Shown here piece after piece: positions 57,518 to 64,000 of a DNA stretch of 64,000 nt. The translations under genes and the position numbers were made by a program. This DNA comes from Ancylobacter sp. SL191 (GTDB lineage Bacteria; Pseudomonadota; Alphaproteobacteria; Rhizobiales; Xanthobacteraceae), in assembly GCF_026625645.1 (NCBI RefSeq), contig NZ_CP113056.1, positions 1,364,001-1,428,000 on the forward strand, written 5' to 3'. Positions within the stretch are counted from its first letter, which is position 1, and every line of letters starts with the position of its first letter. The notes below the pieces were generated by a model. The model worked only from the letters and a program-made list of their open reading frames with translations, had not been told where the DNA came from and made no database searches.

Positions 57518-58840
57518 TCAGCTCTGGGCGACATTCCCCCGGCCGATGCCGGTGTATTTGAAGCCGCGGCTGAGGAGGTCGACGGGCGGGTAGATGTTGC
57601 GCAGGTCGACGATGATCGGGCTCTTGAGCACGGCCTTCAGGCGATCGAGGTCGAGGGCGCGGAAGGCGTCCCATTCGGTGACGATGACCAGGCAGTCCGC
57701 TCCCTCGGCGCATTCATAGGCGCCGGCGGTGTAGACCACGCTGGGCGGCAGCACCTTGCGGGCCTCGTGCATCCCTTCCGGGTCATAGGCGCGCACGGTG
57801 ACGCCGCGATCGACCAGCGACTGCACGATGTTGATCGCCGGGCTGTCGCGCATGTCGTCGGTGTTCGGCTTGAAGGTCAGGCCGAGCACGGCGACGGTGG
57901 CCCCGCGCGGCGCCACTTCCAGCGCTTCCAGCACCTTGCGGCCCATGGCGGCCTTGCGCGTCTCGTTGACCGTGGTGACGGTCTCGATGAGGCGCACCGG
58001 GGAGCCGGCCTCCTGCGCCGTGCGCATCAGCGCCAGCGTGTCCTTCGGGAAGCAGGAGCCGCCATAGCCCGGACCGGCATGCAGGAACTTCGAGCCGATC
58101 CGCCCGTCGAGGCCGATGCCGCGCGCGACTTCCTGCACATTGCCGCCGACCTTCTCGCACAGGTCCGCCATCTCGTTGATGAAGGTGATCTTCATCGCGA
58201 GGAAGGCGTTGCTGGCGTATTTGATCAGCTCCGAGGTGTTGCGCTCGGTGAACAGGATCGGCGCGGCGTTGAGCGAAAGCGGGCGGTAGAGCGCGGACAT
58301 CACCTCGCGGGCGCGCGGATCGGTGGTGCCGATCACCACGCGGTCGGGGCGCTTGAAGTCCTCGATCGCCGCGCCCTCGCGCAGGAATTCCGGGTTCGAC
58401 ACCACGGCGATGTCCGCCTCGGGCGCCGCCTCGCGGATGATGTGCTCGAGGTCGGTGCCGGTGCCGACCGGGACGGTCGACTTGGTGACGACGACGGTGA
58501 AGCCTTCCGCGACCTGCGCGATCTCGCGCGCGGCGGCGTGGACATAGGACAGGTCCGCATGGCCGTCGCCGCGGCGCGAGGGCGTGCCGACGGCGATGAA
58601 CACCACCTCGGCTTCCTTCACCGCCTGGGTGAGGTCGGTGGCGAAGTCGAGCCGGCCGGCCTCGACATTGCGGCGCACCAGGTCGTCGAGGCCCGGCTCA
58701 TAGATCGGAATCTCGCCGCGGTTCAGCCGCTCGATCTTGCCGGCATCCTTGTCGATGCAGGTCACGTGATGGCCGAAGTCCGAAAAGCACGTACCGGAAA
58801 CAAGGCCGACATAGCCGGTACCGATCATTGCAACGCGCAT
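57518..58840 (-). CDS. ugd: UDP-glucose 6-dehydrogenase
   Basis: This 440-aa NAD-dependent enzyme oxidises UDP-glucose to UDP-glucuronate. The N-terminal Rossmann motif is GTGYVGLVSGTCFS. The catalytic Cys263 lies in GPGYGGSCFPKDTLAL. SNPEFLREG and KYASNAFLAMKI are conserved. It provides the donor expected for a GumK-like glucuronosyltransferase in the convergent operon, and UDP-GlcA for other polymers. Another UDP-hexose dehydrogenase activity cannot be excluded, but the motifs are those of Ugd. Confidence 0.95.
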   Translation of the reverse strand: MRVAMIGTGYVGLVSGTCFSDFGHHVTCIDKDAGKIERLNRGEIPIYEPGLDDLVRRNVEAGRLDFATDLTQAVKEAEVVFIAVGTPSRRGDGHADLSYVHAAAREIAQVAEGFTVVVTKSTVPVGTGTDLEHIIREAAPEADIAVVSNPEFLREGAAIEDFKRPDRVVIGTTDPRAREVMSALYRPLSLNAAPILFTERNTSELIKYASNAFLAMKITFINEMADLCEKVGGNVQEVARGIGLDGRIGSKFLHAGPGYGGSCFPKDTLALMRTAQEAGSPVRLIETVTTVNETRKAAMGRKVLEALEVAPRGATVAVLGLTFKPNTDDMRDSPAINIVQSLVDRGVTVRAYDPEGMHEARKVLPPSVVYTAGAYECAEGADCLVIVTEWDAFRALDLDRLKAVLKSPIIVDLRNIYPPVDLLSRGFKYTGIGRGNVAQS

Positions 58841-59200
58841 GAAGTGATCCCATCCCCCAGATGCCGAAGCACCGGCCCCGCAGGGCGGCGCGTGGCGTAC
58901 CTAGCAAATTCGCTGCCGGGCGGCGAGAGCGGCACACCCATCTGATACCGTTTCTGGTTGCACTGCGGCATTTTGGACGAGCGTGCCAAGCCTGCGAAAA
59001 AGTTCGCGCGGTTGACCCGCTCGTGATGACGCAGGGGCAGTAACGTCGCGTATAGTTTCGGAAGTATCGCAACAATTACCATATTTATTCGTATTTAGAG
59101 TAATTAAAAACAAGCCGTTACAAATTGTTTAGTTGACACGTCTGTCCCCGAGGCGGATGACGCCAGCATCCGATGCCCGTTGATCCAAGCAGACCTCGCG
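58841..59200. other. 360-bp divergent intergenic region with AT-rich island
   Basis: The region separates ugd from the divergent siderophore-type binding protein. The part from 59041 to 59140 is markedly AT-rich. It contains TTTAGAGTAATTAAAA at 59094-59109, a loose match to the TTTAGAA...TTCTAAA iron-control element bound by Irr in Rhizobiales. It also contains TTGACA at 59133-59138 as a -35 box, with no clear -10. Both are candidates only. No small gene is seen. Confidence 0.35.
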
Positions 59201-60349
59201 ATGGCTTTTACTCTTCCGGCCTTTCCGGCGCGCTGCCCGCGCCTCGCTTTCGCCCGGCTGCTGGTCGCGCTGGTGACCGGCCTGCTGGCATGGACGGCGC
59301 TGGTGCTGCCGTCGCGGGCGGAAGTGCAGCTGACCGACCTCACCGGCCGGCAGGTGACGCTCAAAGCCCCCGCCAAACGCCTGCTGATCGACGATGGCCG
59401 CTTCCTCGTCGCGCTCGCGCTCATCCAGCCCGATCCTGTCAGCCTGCTCGCCGCCTGGCCGCGCGACATCAACCGGCTGGGCAAGAGCACTTATGACGTC
59501 TACCGGGCGAAGTTCCCCGCCATCGAGACGCTGGCCAAGGTGGCGAGCTCGGCCGGCGCGCTCTCGGTCGAGCAGGTGGTGGCGGCGCGCCCGGACCTCG
59601 CCGTGTTCTCGCTCGGCTCCCAGCCGAGCGAGGAAGAGCGCGCCCGCATCGAGGCGGCCGGCATCCCGGTGGTGGTGATCGACTTCTTCACCCACCCGCT
59701 GACCAATACCGAGCCGAGCCTGCGCCTGCTCGGTGCCGCCACCGGCGCCTCCGAGAAGGCCGAGGCGTTCCTGGCCTATCGCCGCGCCCATCTCGACGCG
59801 GTGACCAGCAAGCTGGCCAATCTTCCCCCCGCCGAGCGCCCGCGCGTCTTCCTGGAGCCGCACGCGGCGATGACGGCGGATTGCTGCAACTCGCCCGGCC
59901 GCGGCAATGTCGGCGAGATCATCGACCTGGTGGGTGGCGCCAATATCGGCGCGGCGGTCATTCCCCGCGCCTTCGGCAAGCTCAACCTCGAATATGTCAT
60001 CGCCCAGGATCCGCAGGTCTATATCGCCACCGGCGGCAGCCATATGGAAGGCACGGGTGGGCTGCTGATCGGGCCGGAATATACCGTCGAGCGCGCCCGT
60101 GAGACGCTGGCCCGCGTCATTGCCCGACCGGGCTTCGCGGGGCTGGCGGCGGTGCGCGACAAGCGCGTCTATGGCCTGTCGCACCAGATGCTCAATTCCG
60201 CGCTCGACCTGTTCGCGGTCGAGATCCTCGCCAAATGGATCCATCCCGAACGCTTCCGCGACCTCGATGTCGACGCCACCGTCGCCGAGGTCAACCAACG
60301 CTTCCTCGCCGTACCGATCGACGGTCCGAACTGGATTTCGCTCGACTGA
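59201..60349 (+). CDS. Iron-siderophore type ABC substrate-binding protein
   Basis: This 382-aa periplasmic protein of the FepB/FhuD/BtuF (Peripla_BP_2) class has a signal peptide ending near LVLPSRAEV, then AKRLLIDDGRFLVALALIQP. VVAARPDLAVFSL and the C-terminal MLNSALDLFAVEILAKWIHP resemble binding proteins for ferric siderophores. It is longer than FepB. The ATG at 59201 is chosen over the TTG at 59180. It precedes a siderophore biosynthesis operon and probably captures its ferric complex, but no permease or ATPase is in the window. Confidence 0.88.
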   Translation: MAFTLPAFPARCPRLAFARLLVALVTGLLAWTALVLPSRAEVQLTDLTGRQVTLKAPAKRLLIDDGRFLVALALIQPDPVSLLAAWPRDINRLGKSTYDVYRAKFPAIETLAKVASSAGALSVEQVVAARPDLAVFSLGSQPSEEERARIEAAGIPVVVIDFFTHPLTNTEPSLRLLGAATGASEKAEAFLAYRRAHLDAVTSKLANLPPAERPRVFLEPHAAMTADCCNSPGRGNVGEIIDLVGGANIGAAVIPRAFGKLNLEYVIAQDPQVYIATGGSHMEGTGGLLIGPEYTVERARETLARVIARPGFAGLAAVRDKRVYGLSHQMLNSALDLFAVEILAKWIHPERFRDLDVDATVAEVNQRFLAVPIDGPNWISLD

Positions 60350-60420
60350 GCGTCCCCCACCCGCGCCGCTCGCCGGGAGCGTCGCGCGCCGCCAACGACA
60401 TCTCTCAACGGAGTAACGCC

Positions 60421-61641
60421 ATGCCTACCGACGCGACGCCCTCCCGGTCCCTGGCCCCCCGCGCGCGCTTCCTGCGCACCGCCCTCGTCTCCGCCACCGC
60501 GCTGGTGGCCCTGGCCGGCACGGCGCTCGCGGACCCGGAATTCGTCAAGCAGGTGAAGCCCGGCCAGGGCCTCTACGAGATCGTGTTCGGCGCCTCGACC
60601 AATCGCGTCTATGTCGCCGCCGCCGGCACGCGCGGCGCCACCGAGACCAGCGTTCTGGCGCTCGATCCGGCGACGCTGGAGACCCGCGAGACCATCCCCA
60701 CCGGCGATGACCCGATGTTCGGGCTCGGCATCAACACCAAGACCAAGACGCTCTATGGCACGCAGACCCGCGACGGCTCGGTCGGCGTGATCGACCTCGC
60801 CACCGGCAAGGTCGTCGCCAAGCTCGCCAAGGGCGAGAAGGCGCATGTGCGCGAGGTCGCGGTCGACGAGGCCAATAACCGCGCCTATGTCACCGTGCTG
60901 GGCATGCGCGACACGCCGAGCGCCGTGTGGATCATTGACGGCGCCACCAACAAGATCGTCGACAGCATTGACGGCCTCACCGGCGGCATTGCCGGCATCG
61001 CACTGGATGCCAAGAACAACCGCCTGTTCCTCTCGGCCCTGCAGGCCAACGAGGTCGTGGTGGTCGATCTCGCCAGCAAGAAGGTGACGAACCGCTTCCC
61101 CACCGGCGGCGAGGGCGCGATCAACCTTGTTTATGACGCCAGCGGCGACCAGCTCTTCGTCGCCAATCAGGGTTCGGGCGAAGTCACCGTGCTCGACGCC
61201 AAGGACGGCAAGCTCATCAAGGAGATTGCGACCGGCGGCGGCGCGCTGAGCGTGGCGCTCGATGCCAAGCGCAGTATCCTCTATGTCGCCAACCGCACCG
61301 GCGGTTTCGTCAGCCTGATCGACACCAAGACGCTCGACCCCATCGCCAATGTCGTCACCGGCTCCATGCCGCAGACCATCACGGTCGATGCCGAGAGCGG
61401 CAATGTCTATGTGTCGAACAAGGTGAAGAGCGTGCCGCGTCCGCGCCCGCCCGAGGGCGCCGCCGCGCCGGCAGGCGCTCCCCCGGCGGGTGCGACGCCG
61501 GTTGCCGCCGCGCCGGCCGGTGCTCCCCCGGCAGGCGCTCCGGCTGGTGCGCCGCCCGCGGGTGGTCCCGGCGGCGAGCGTGGCCGTCCGGTGCCGATGG
61601 TCGATCCCTTCGGCGACACCGTCACCCTCATCAAGCCCTGA
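60421..61641 (+). CDS. YncE-like beta-propeller protein with Pro/Ala-rich C-terminal tail
   Basis: This 406-aa exported protein has a signal peptide (FLRTALVSATALVALAGTAL) cleaved near ALADPEF. About seven YVTN/YncE-like beta-propeller repeats follow (for example YVAAAGTRGATETSVLALDP and RSILYVANRTGGFVSLIDTK). E. coli YncE is iron-regulated through Fur, so its location between the iron-binding protein and isochorismate synthase genes makes sense. Near residues 343-385 a run of PAGAPPAG-type Pro/Ala repeats interrupts the C-terminus before the final VDPFGDTVTLIKP. The function is unproven; iron or siderophore handling is an inference. Confidence 0.85.
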   Translation: MPTDATPSRSLAPRARFLRTALVSATALVALAGTALADPEFVKQVKPGQGLYEIVFGASTNRVYVAAAGTRGATETSVLALDPATLETRETIPTGDDPMFGLGINTKTKTLYGTQTRDGSVGVIDLATGKVVAKLAKGEKAHVREVAVDEANNRAYVTVLGMRDTPSAVWIIDGATNKIVDSIDGLTGGIAGIALDAKNNRLFLSALQANEVVVVDLASKKVTNRFPTGGEGAINLVYDASGDQLFVANQGSGEVTVLDAKDGKLIKEIATGGGALSVALDAKRSILYVANRTGGFVSLIDTKTLDPIANVVTGSMPQTITVDAESGNVYVSNKVKSVPRPRPPEGAAAPAGAPPAGATPVAAAPAGAPPAGAPAGAPPAGGPGGERGRPVPMVDPFGDTVTLIKP

Positions 61642-61657
61642 GCGGCGCCCACCTCGC

Positions 61658-62935
61658 ATGGATGGACCGTCAATGGGTCTGCCGATGAATGCCCGTCTTA
61701 CCGATGCCGCGCGGCCTGAGCGCGCGGCATCCACGCCCCGCGCGGCGGCGATGTCTGCCCCGGCCCTGCCCTTCGTGCTGGCAGGCCGGGAGGGCACGCT
61801 GATCGGGCAGGGCTGCCTTGGGCGGCTGGAGGCAGGCCCGGCGCCGGTCGAGGCGCGGGTGCGCGCCTATTTCGCCGCGCGGCCGGAAGGTCCGCGCCTG
61901 CTGGTCGGCGCGCTGCCCTATGACATGGACGCGCCGGCCCATCTGTTGCAGCCGGCGGAACTCACGCGCCAGAGCGGCCGCCCGGAGCTGTCCGGGCTGC
62001 TGCCACGCCCCAGCGGCCCGCGCCCGCTGGCCCCGGCCGGGGCCCCGCAGTGGCGGGTCATGGCCGAGCCGACGCTGCCCGCCTATCGCGCGGCGGTGGC
62101 GGCCGCGCTCGACGCGATGGCGCGCGGCCAGAAGGATGCGAGCGGCGATGGGCTGCGCAAGATCGTGCTGTCGCGCAGCCTGCGGCTTGCCGCCGACCGC
62201 CCGATCGACGCCGGGGCGCTGCTTCAGGCGCTCGCCCGCGATGAAAGCGTCACCACCTTCTGCGTGCCGCTGGCCGGTACGGAGGAGGGTGGCGTGTTTA
62301 TCGGCGCGACGCCGGAACTGCTGATTGCCAAGACCGGCGCGGCCATTCTCTCCCATCCGCTCGCCGGCTCGGCCCGCCGCCATGCCGATGCGGCCGCCGA
62401 CCGCGCGGCGGCTGAGGCGCTGGCGGTCTCCGAGAAGGACGGACGCGAGCACCGCGCCGTCGTCGAGGCGATCCTCGACCAGCTCGCGCCCTATTGCGTG
62501 GAGCTTGGCACGCCCGAGGGCACGCAGGTCACCTCCACCGCCACCATGTGGCACCTCGGCACGCGCATCGTCGGCAAGCTGCGCGATCCCGCCATGTCGA
62601 GCCTCGAACTCGCCGCGCGGCTGCACCCCACCCCGGCCGTCTGCGGCGCGCCGCGCGCGGTGGCGGCCCGCGCCATTCCGGGGCTCGAGGGCTATGACCG
62701 GGGCTTTTATGCCGGCGCGGTCGGCTGGTGTGACGAGGCCGGGGACGGCGCCTGGCATGTCGCCATTCGCTGCGCGCGCATTGCCGGCGGCGAAGCCCGG
62801 CTTTATGCCGGGGCCGGAATCGTGCCGGGCTCCGATCCGGTCGCCGAGGGGGAGGAGACTTCCGCCAAATTCGCCGCGCTGCTGCAGGCTTTCGGCATCG
62901 ACGAGGATGGCCGCCCGCTGGACGCGGGCGCGTAA
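61658..62935 (+). CDS. Isochorismate synthase
   Basis: This 425-aa chorismate-utilising enzyme converts chorismate to isochorismate, the first step of 2,3-dihydroxybenzoate siderophore synthesis. HPLAGSARR and VTSTATMWHLGTRIVGKL, with LHPTPAVCGAPRAVAARAIP and RGFYAGAVGW, match the EntC/DhbC group. The N-terminus is uncertain because ATGs at 61658, 61673 and 61685 are in frame and none has a strong ribosome-binding site. It lies 16 bp after the propeller gene and 21 bp before the DHB-AMP ligase. EntC is distinguished from anthranilate or salicylate synthases by the neighbouring entE-like gene. Confidence 0.92.
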   Translation: MDGPSMGLPMNARLTDAARPERAASTPRAAAMSAPALPFVLAGREGTLIGQGCLGRLEAGPAPVEARVRAYFAARPEGPRLLVGALPYDMDAPAHLLQPAELTRQSGRPELSGLLPRPSGPRPLAPAGAPQWRVMAEPTLPAYRAAVAAALDAMARGQKDASGDGLRKIVLSRSLRLAADRPIDAGALLQALARDESVTTFCVPLAGTEEGGVFIGATPELLIAKTGAAILSHPLAGSARRHADAAADRAAAEALAVSEKDGREHRAVVEAILDQLAPYCVELGTPEGTQVTSTATMWHLGTRIVGKLRDPAMSSLELAARLHPTPAVCGAPRAVAARAIPGLEGYDRGFYAGAVGWCDEAGDGAWHVAIRCARIAGGEARLYAGAGIVPGSDPVAEGEETSAKFAALLQAFGIDEDGRPLDAGA

Positions 62936-62956
62936 GGGCGTTTGGGAGAGGTTTGC

Positions 62957-64000
62957 GTGATCCCGCTTCGACAGGTCTGGCCGCCGGAATTTGCCGCGCG
63001 CTACCGCGCCGCCGGCTATTGGCGCGGGGAAACCTTCACCTCCTTCCTGCGCCAGCGCGCGCAGGAGATGCCCGCGCACATCGCCGTGGTCGGCGGCGAT
63101 CAGCGCTGGAGCTTCGCCGAGCTGGAAGGCCGCGCCGAACGCATCGCCCGTGGCCTGCTGGCCCTCGGGTTTCAGCCCGGCGACCGGGTGGTGGTGCAGA
63201 TCCCCAACATCCCGGAATTCCTGTCGGTGGTGTTCGGCCTGTTCCGCGCCCGGCTGGTCCCGGTCTATGCGCTGCCGGCCCATCGCCATGTCGAGATCAG
63301 CCATTTCGCCCGCACGGCCGAGGCGCGCGGCTACATCGTCGCCGCCAGCCATGACGGCTTCGACTACCGCGCATTGGCCGCGCAGGTCGTCGCCGAGGTG
63401 CCGGCGGTGGAGCATGTCGTGGTGGTCGGCGAGGGCGGAGAGTTCGCCTCGCTCGCCACGCTGCCCTCCGGCGAAGGCGTCGTGCTCCCCGAGGATGCCG
63501 ACCCCTCGGAGGTCGCCTTCCTGCAGATTTCCGGTGGCTCGACCGGGCTCTCCAAGCTCATCCCGCGTACCCATGACGACTACATCTATTCGTTCCGGGC
63601 GAGCGCCGAGATCTGTCGCCTGACGCCCGACAGCGTCTATCTCGCCGCGCTCCCCGTCGCGCATAATTTCCCCATGAGCTCGCCCGGCGTGTTCGGTGCG
63701 CTCCATGCGGGATCGCGCGTCGTGCTCGCGCCCTCGCCGAGCCCGGGGGTCGCCTTCCCGCTGATCGCGCGCGAGCGGGTGACCATCACCGGTCTCGTGC
63801 CGCCGCTCGCTTTGCTCTGGCTGCAGGCGGCGCCGGGGACGGCGCATGACCTGTCGTCCCTGGAGGTGCTGCAGGTCGGCGGGGCGAAGTTCCTGCCGGA
63901 ATCGGCCCGCCGCGTGCGCCCGGTGCTCGGCTGCACGCTGCAGCAGGTGTTCGGCATGGCCGAGGGACTGGTGAACTACACCCGCCTCGACGACCCCGAC
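62957..64000 (+). CDS. entE: 2,3-dihydroxybenzoate-AMP ligase, truncated by window edge
   Basis: The first 348 residues of an aryl-AMP ligase begin at GTG 62957, which follows GGGAGAGGTTTGC. They start [20 protein letters not shown]. The AMP-binding core motif [18 protein letters not shown] is the variant seen in EntE-type 2,3-dihydroxybenzoate ligases. [19 protein letters not shown] and a [10 protein letters not shown] segment continue the family. It activates DHB and loads it onto an aryl carrier protein such as EntB. The gene runs past the window end, so its C-terminal domain is not seen. Confidence 0.93.
   Translation, partial: MIPLRQVWPPEFAARYRAAGYWRGETFTSFLRQRAQEMPAHIAVVGGDQRWSFAELEGRAERIARGLLALGFQPGDRVVVQIPNIPEFLSVVFGLFRARLVPVYALPAHRHVEISHFARTAEARGYIVAASHDGFDYRALAAQVVAEVPAVEHVVVVGEGGEFASLATLPSGEGVVLPEDADPSEVAFLQISGGSTGLSKLIPRTHDDYIYSFRASAEICRLTPDSVYLAALPVAHNFPMSSPGVFGALHAGSRVVLAPSPSPGVAFPLIARERVTITGLVPPLALLWLQAAPGTAHDLSSLEVLQVGGAKFLPESARRVRPVLGCTLQQVFGMAEGLVNYTRLDDPD

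Noticed and set aside
61670-63847. 725-residue minus-strand frame opposite isochorismate synthase and the AMP ligase
   Set aside because: The plus strand encodes two clear siderophore enzymes. The minus frame has no domain and spans a gene boundary.

Overview
The window is high-GC, densely coded chromosomal DNA, most likely from an alphaproteobacterium of the order Hyphomicrobiales. I infer a facultative autotroph of the Xanthobacteraceae type (Ancylobacter/Starkeya-like). The basis is a red-type (form IC) RuBisCO operon in the order cbbR / cbbFPTALSXE, many short interspersed palindromic elements of the kind common in rhizobia-like genomes, and the overall gene content. No genus-level assignment can be proven from the sequence alone.

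Layout. (1) 1-13.3 kb is an accessory catabolic/transport region. An SDR dehydrogenase sits next to a palindromic repeat array. A long minus-strand cluster follows: two complete SBP/permease/ATPase importers flanking a two-component flavin monooxygenase (an NtaA/DszA-type luciferase-like oxygenase plus a RutF-like flavin reductase). A divergent TetR regulator and a two-subunit molybdenum hydroxylase (IorA/IorB-like) come next. TAGGC/GCCTA words recur as inverted repeats upstream of both binding-protein genes. (2) 13.4-15.4 kb holds a LysR regulator divergent from an NAD-binding epimerase-like protein. (3) 15.4-25.7 kb is the Calvin-cycle operon with its regulator CbbR. Palindromic elements sit between cbbL and cbbS and between cbbX and cbbE, and a perfect hairpin lies between cbbS and cbbX. 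(4) 25.7-34.5 kb is mostly housekeeping: a coiled-coil membrane protein, ftsY-mtaB-dapF, an exported GyrI-like protein, rlmN and argG, with a strong terminator after argG. (5) 34.6-39.8 kb is one very large autotransporter. (6) 40-48.5 kb holds an MFS exporter/MarR pair, a stress-type flavin-binding protein, a site-2 protease with CBS domains, two small uncharacterised proteins, typA behind a promoter plus terminator-like leader, a GNAT, DUF167/YggU, YggT and tRNA-Ala(CGC). (7) 48.5-58.8 kb is a polysaccharide region: a Tat-exported beta-helix protein, an epimerase, three glycosyltransferases (one GumK-like), an acyltransferase, a Wzy-like polymerase and UDP-glucose dehydrogenase. (8) 59.2-64 kb is the start of a catecholate siderophore locus: an iron-type binding protein, a YncE-like beta-propeller, isochorismate synthase and a DHB-AMP ligase cut by the window edge.

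How the genes fit together. The cbb operon supplies the RuBisCO subunits, the activase CbbX, phosphoribulokinase and four regeneration enzymes. UDP-glucose dehydrogenase would make the UDP-glucuronate that a GumK-like transferase uses. Isochorismate synthase and the AMP ligase point to a 2,3-dihydroxybenzoate siderophore whose iron complex could be bound by the adjacent periplasmic protein. The best candidate for an undescribed system is the dual-importer/flavin-monooxygenase cluster with its shared TAGGC operator-like sites. Its substrate is unknown, and nitrogen- or sulfur-containing organics are the reasonable guess.
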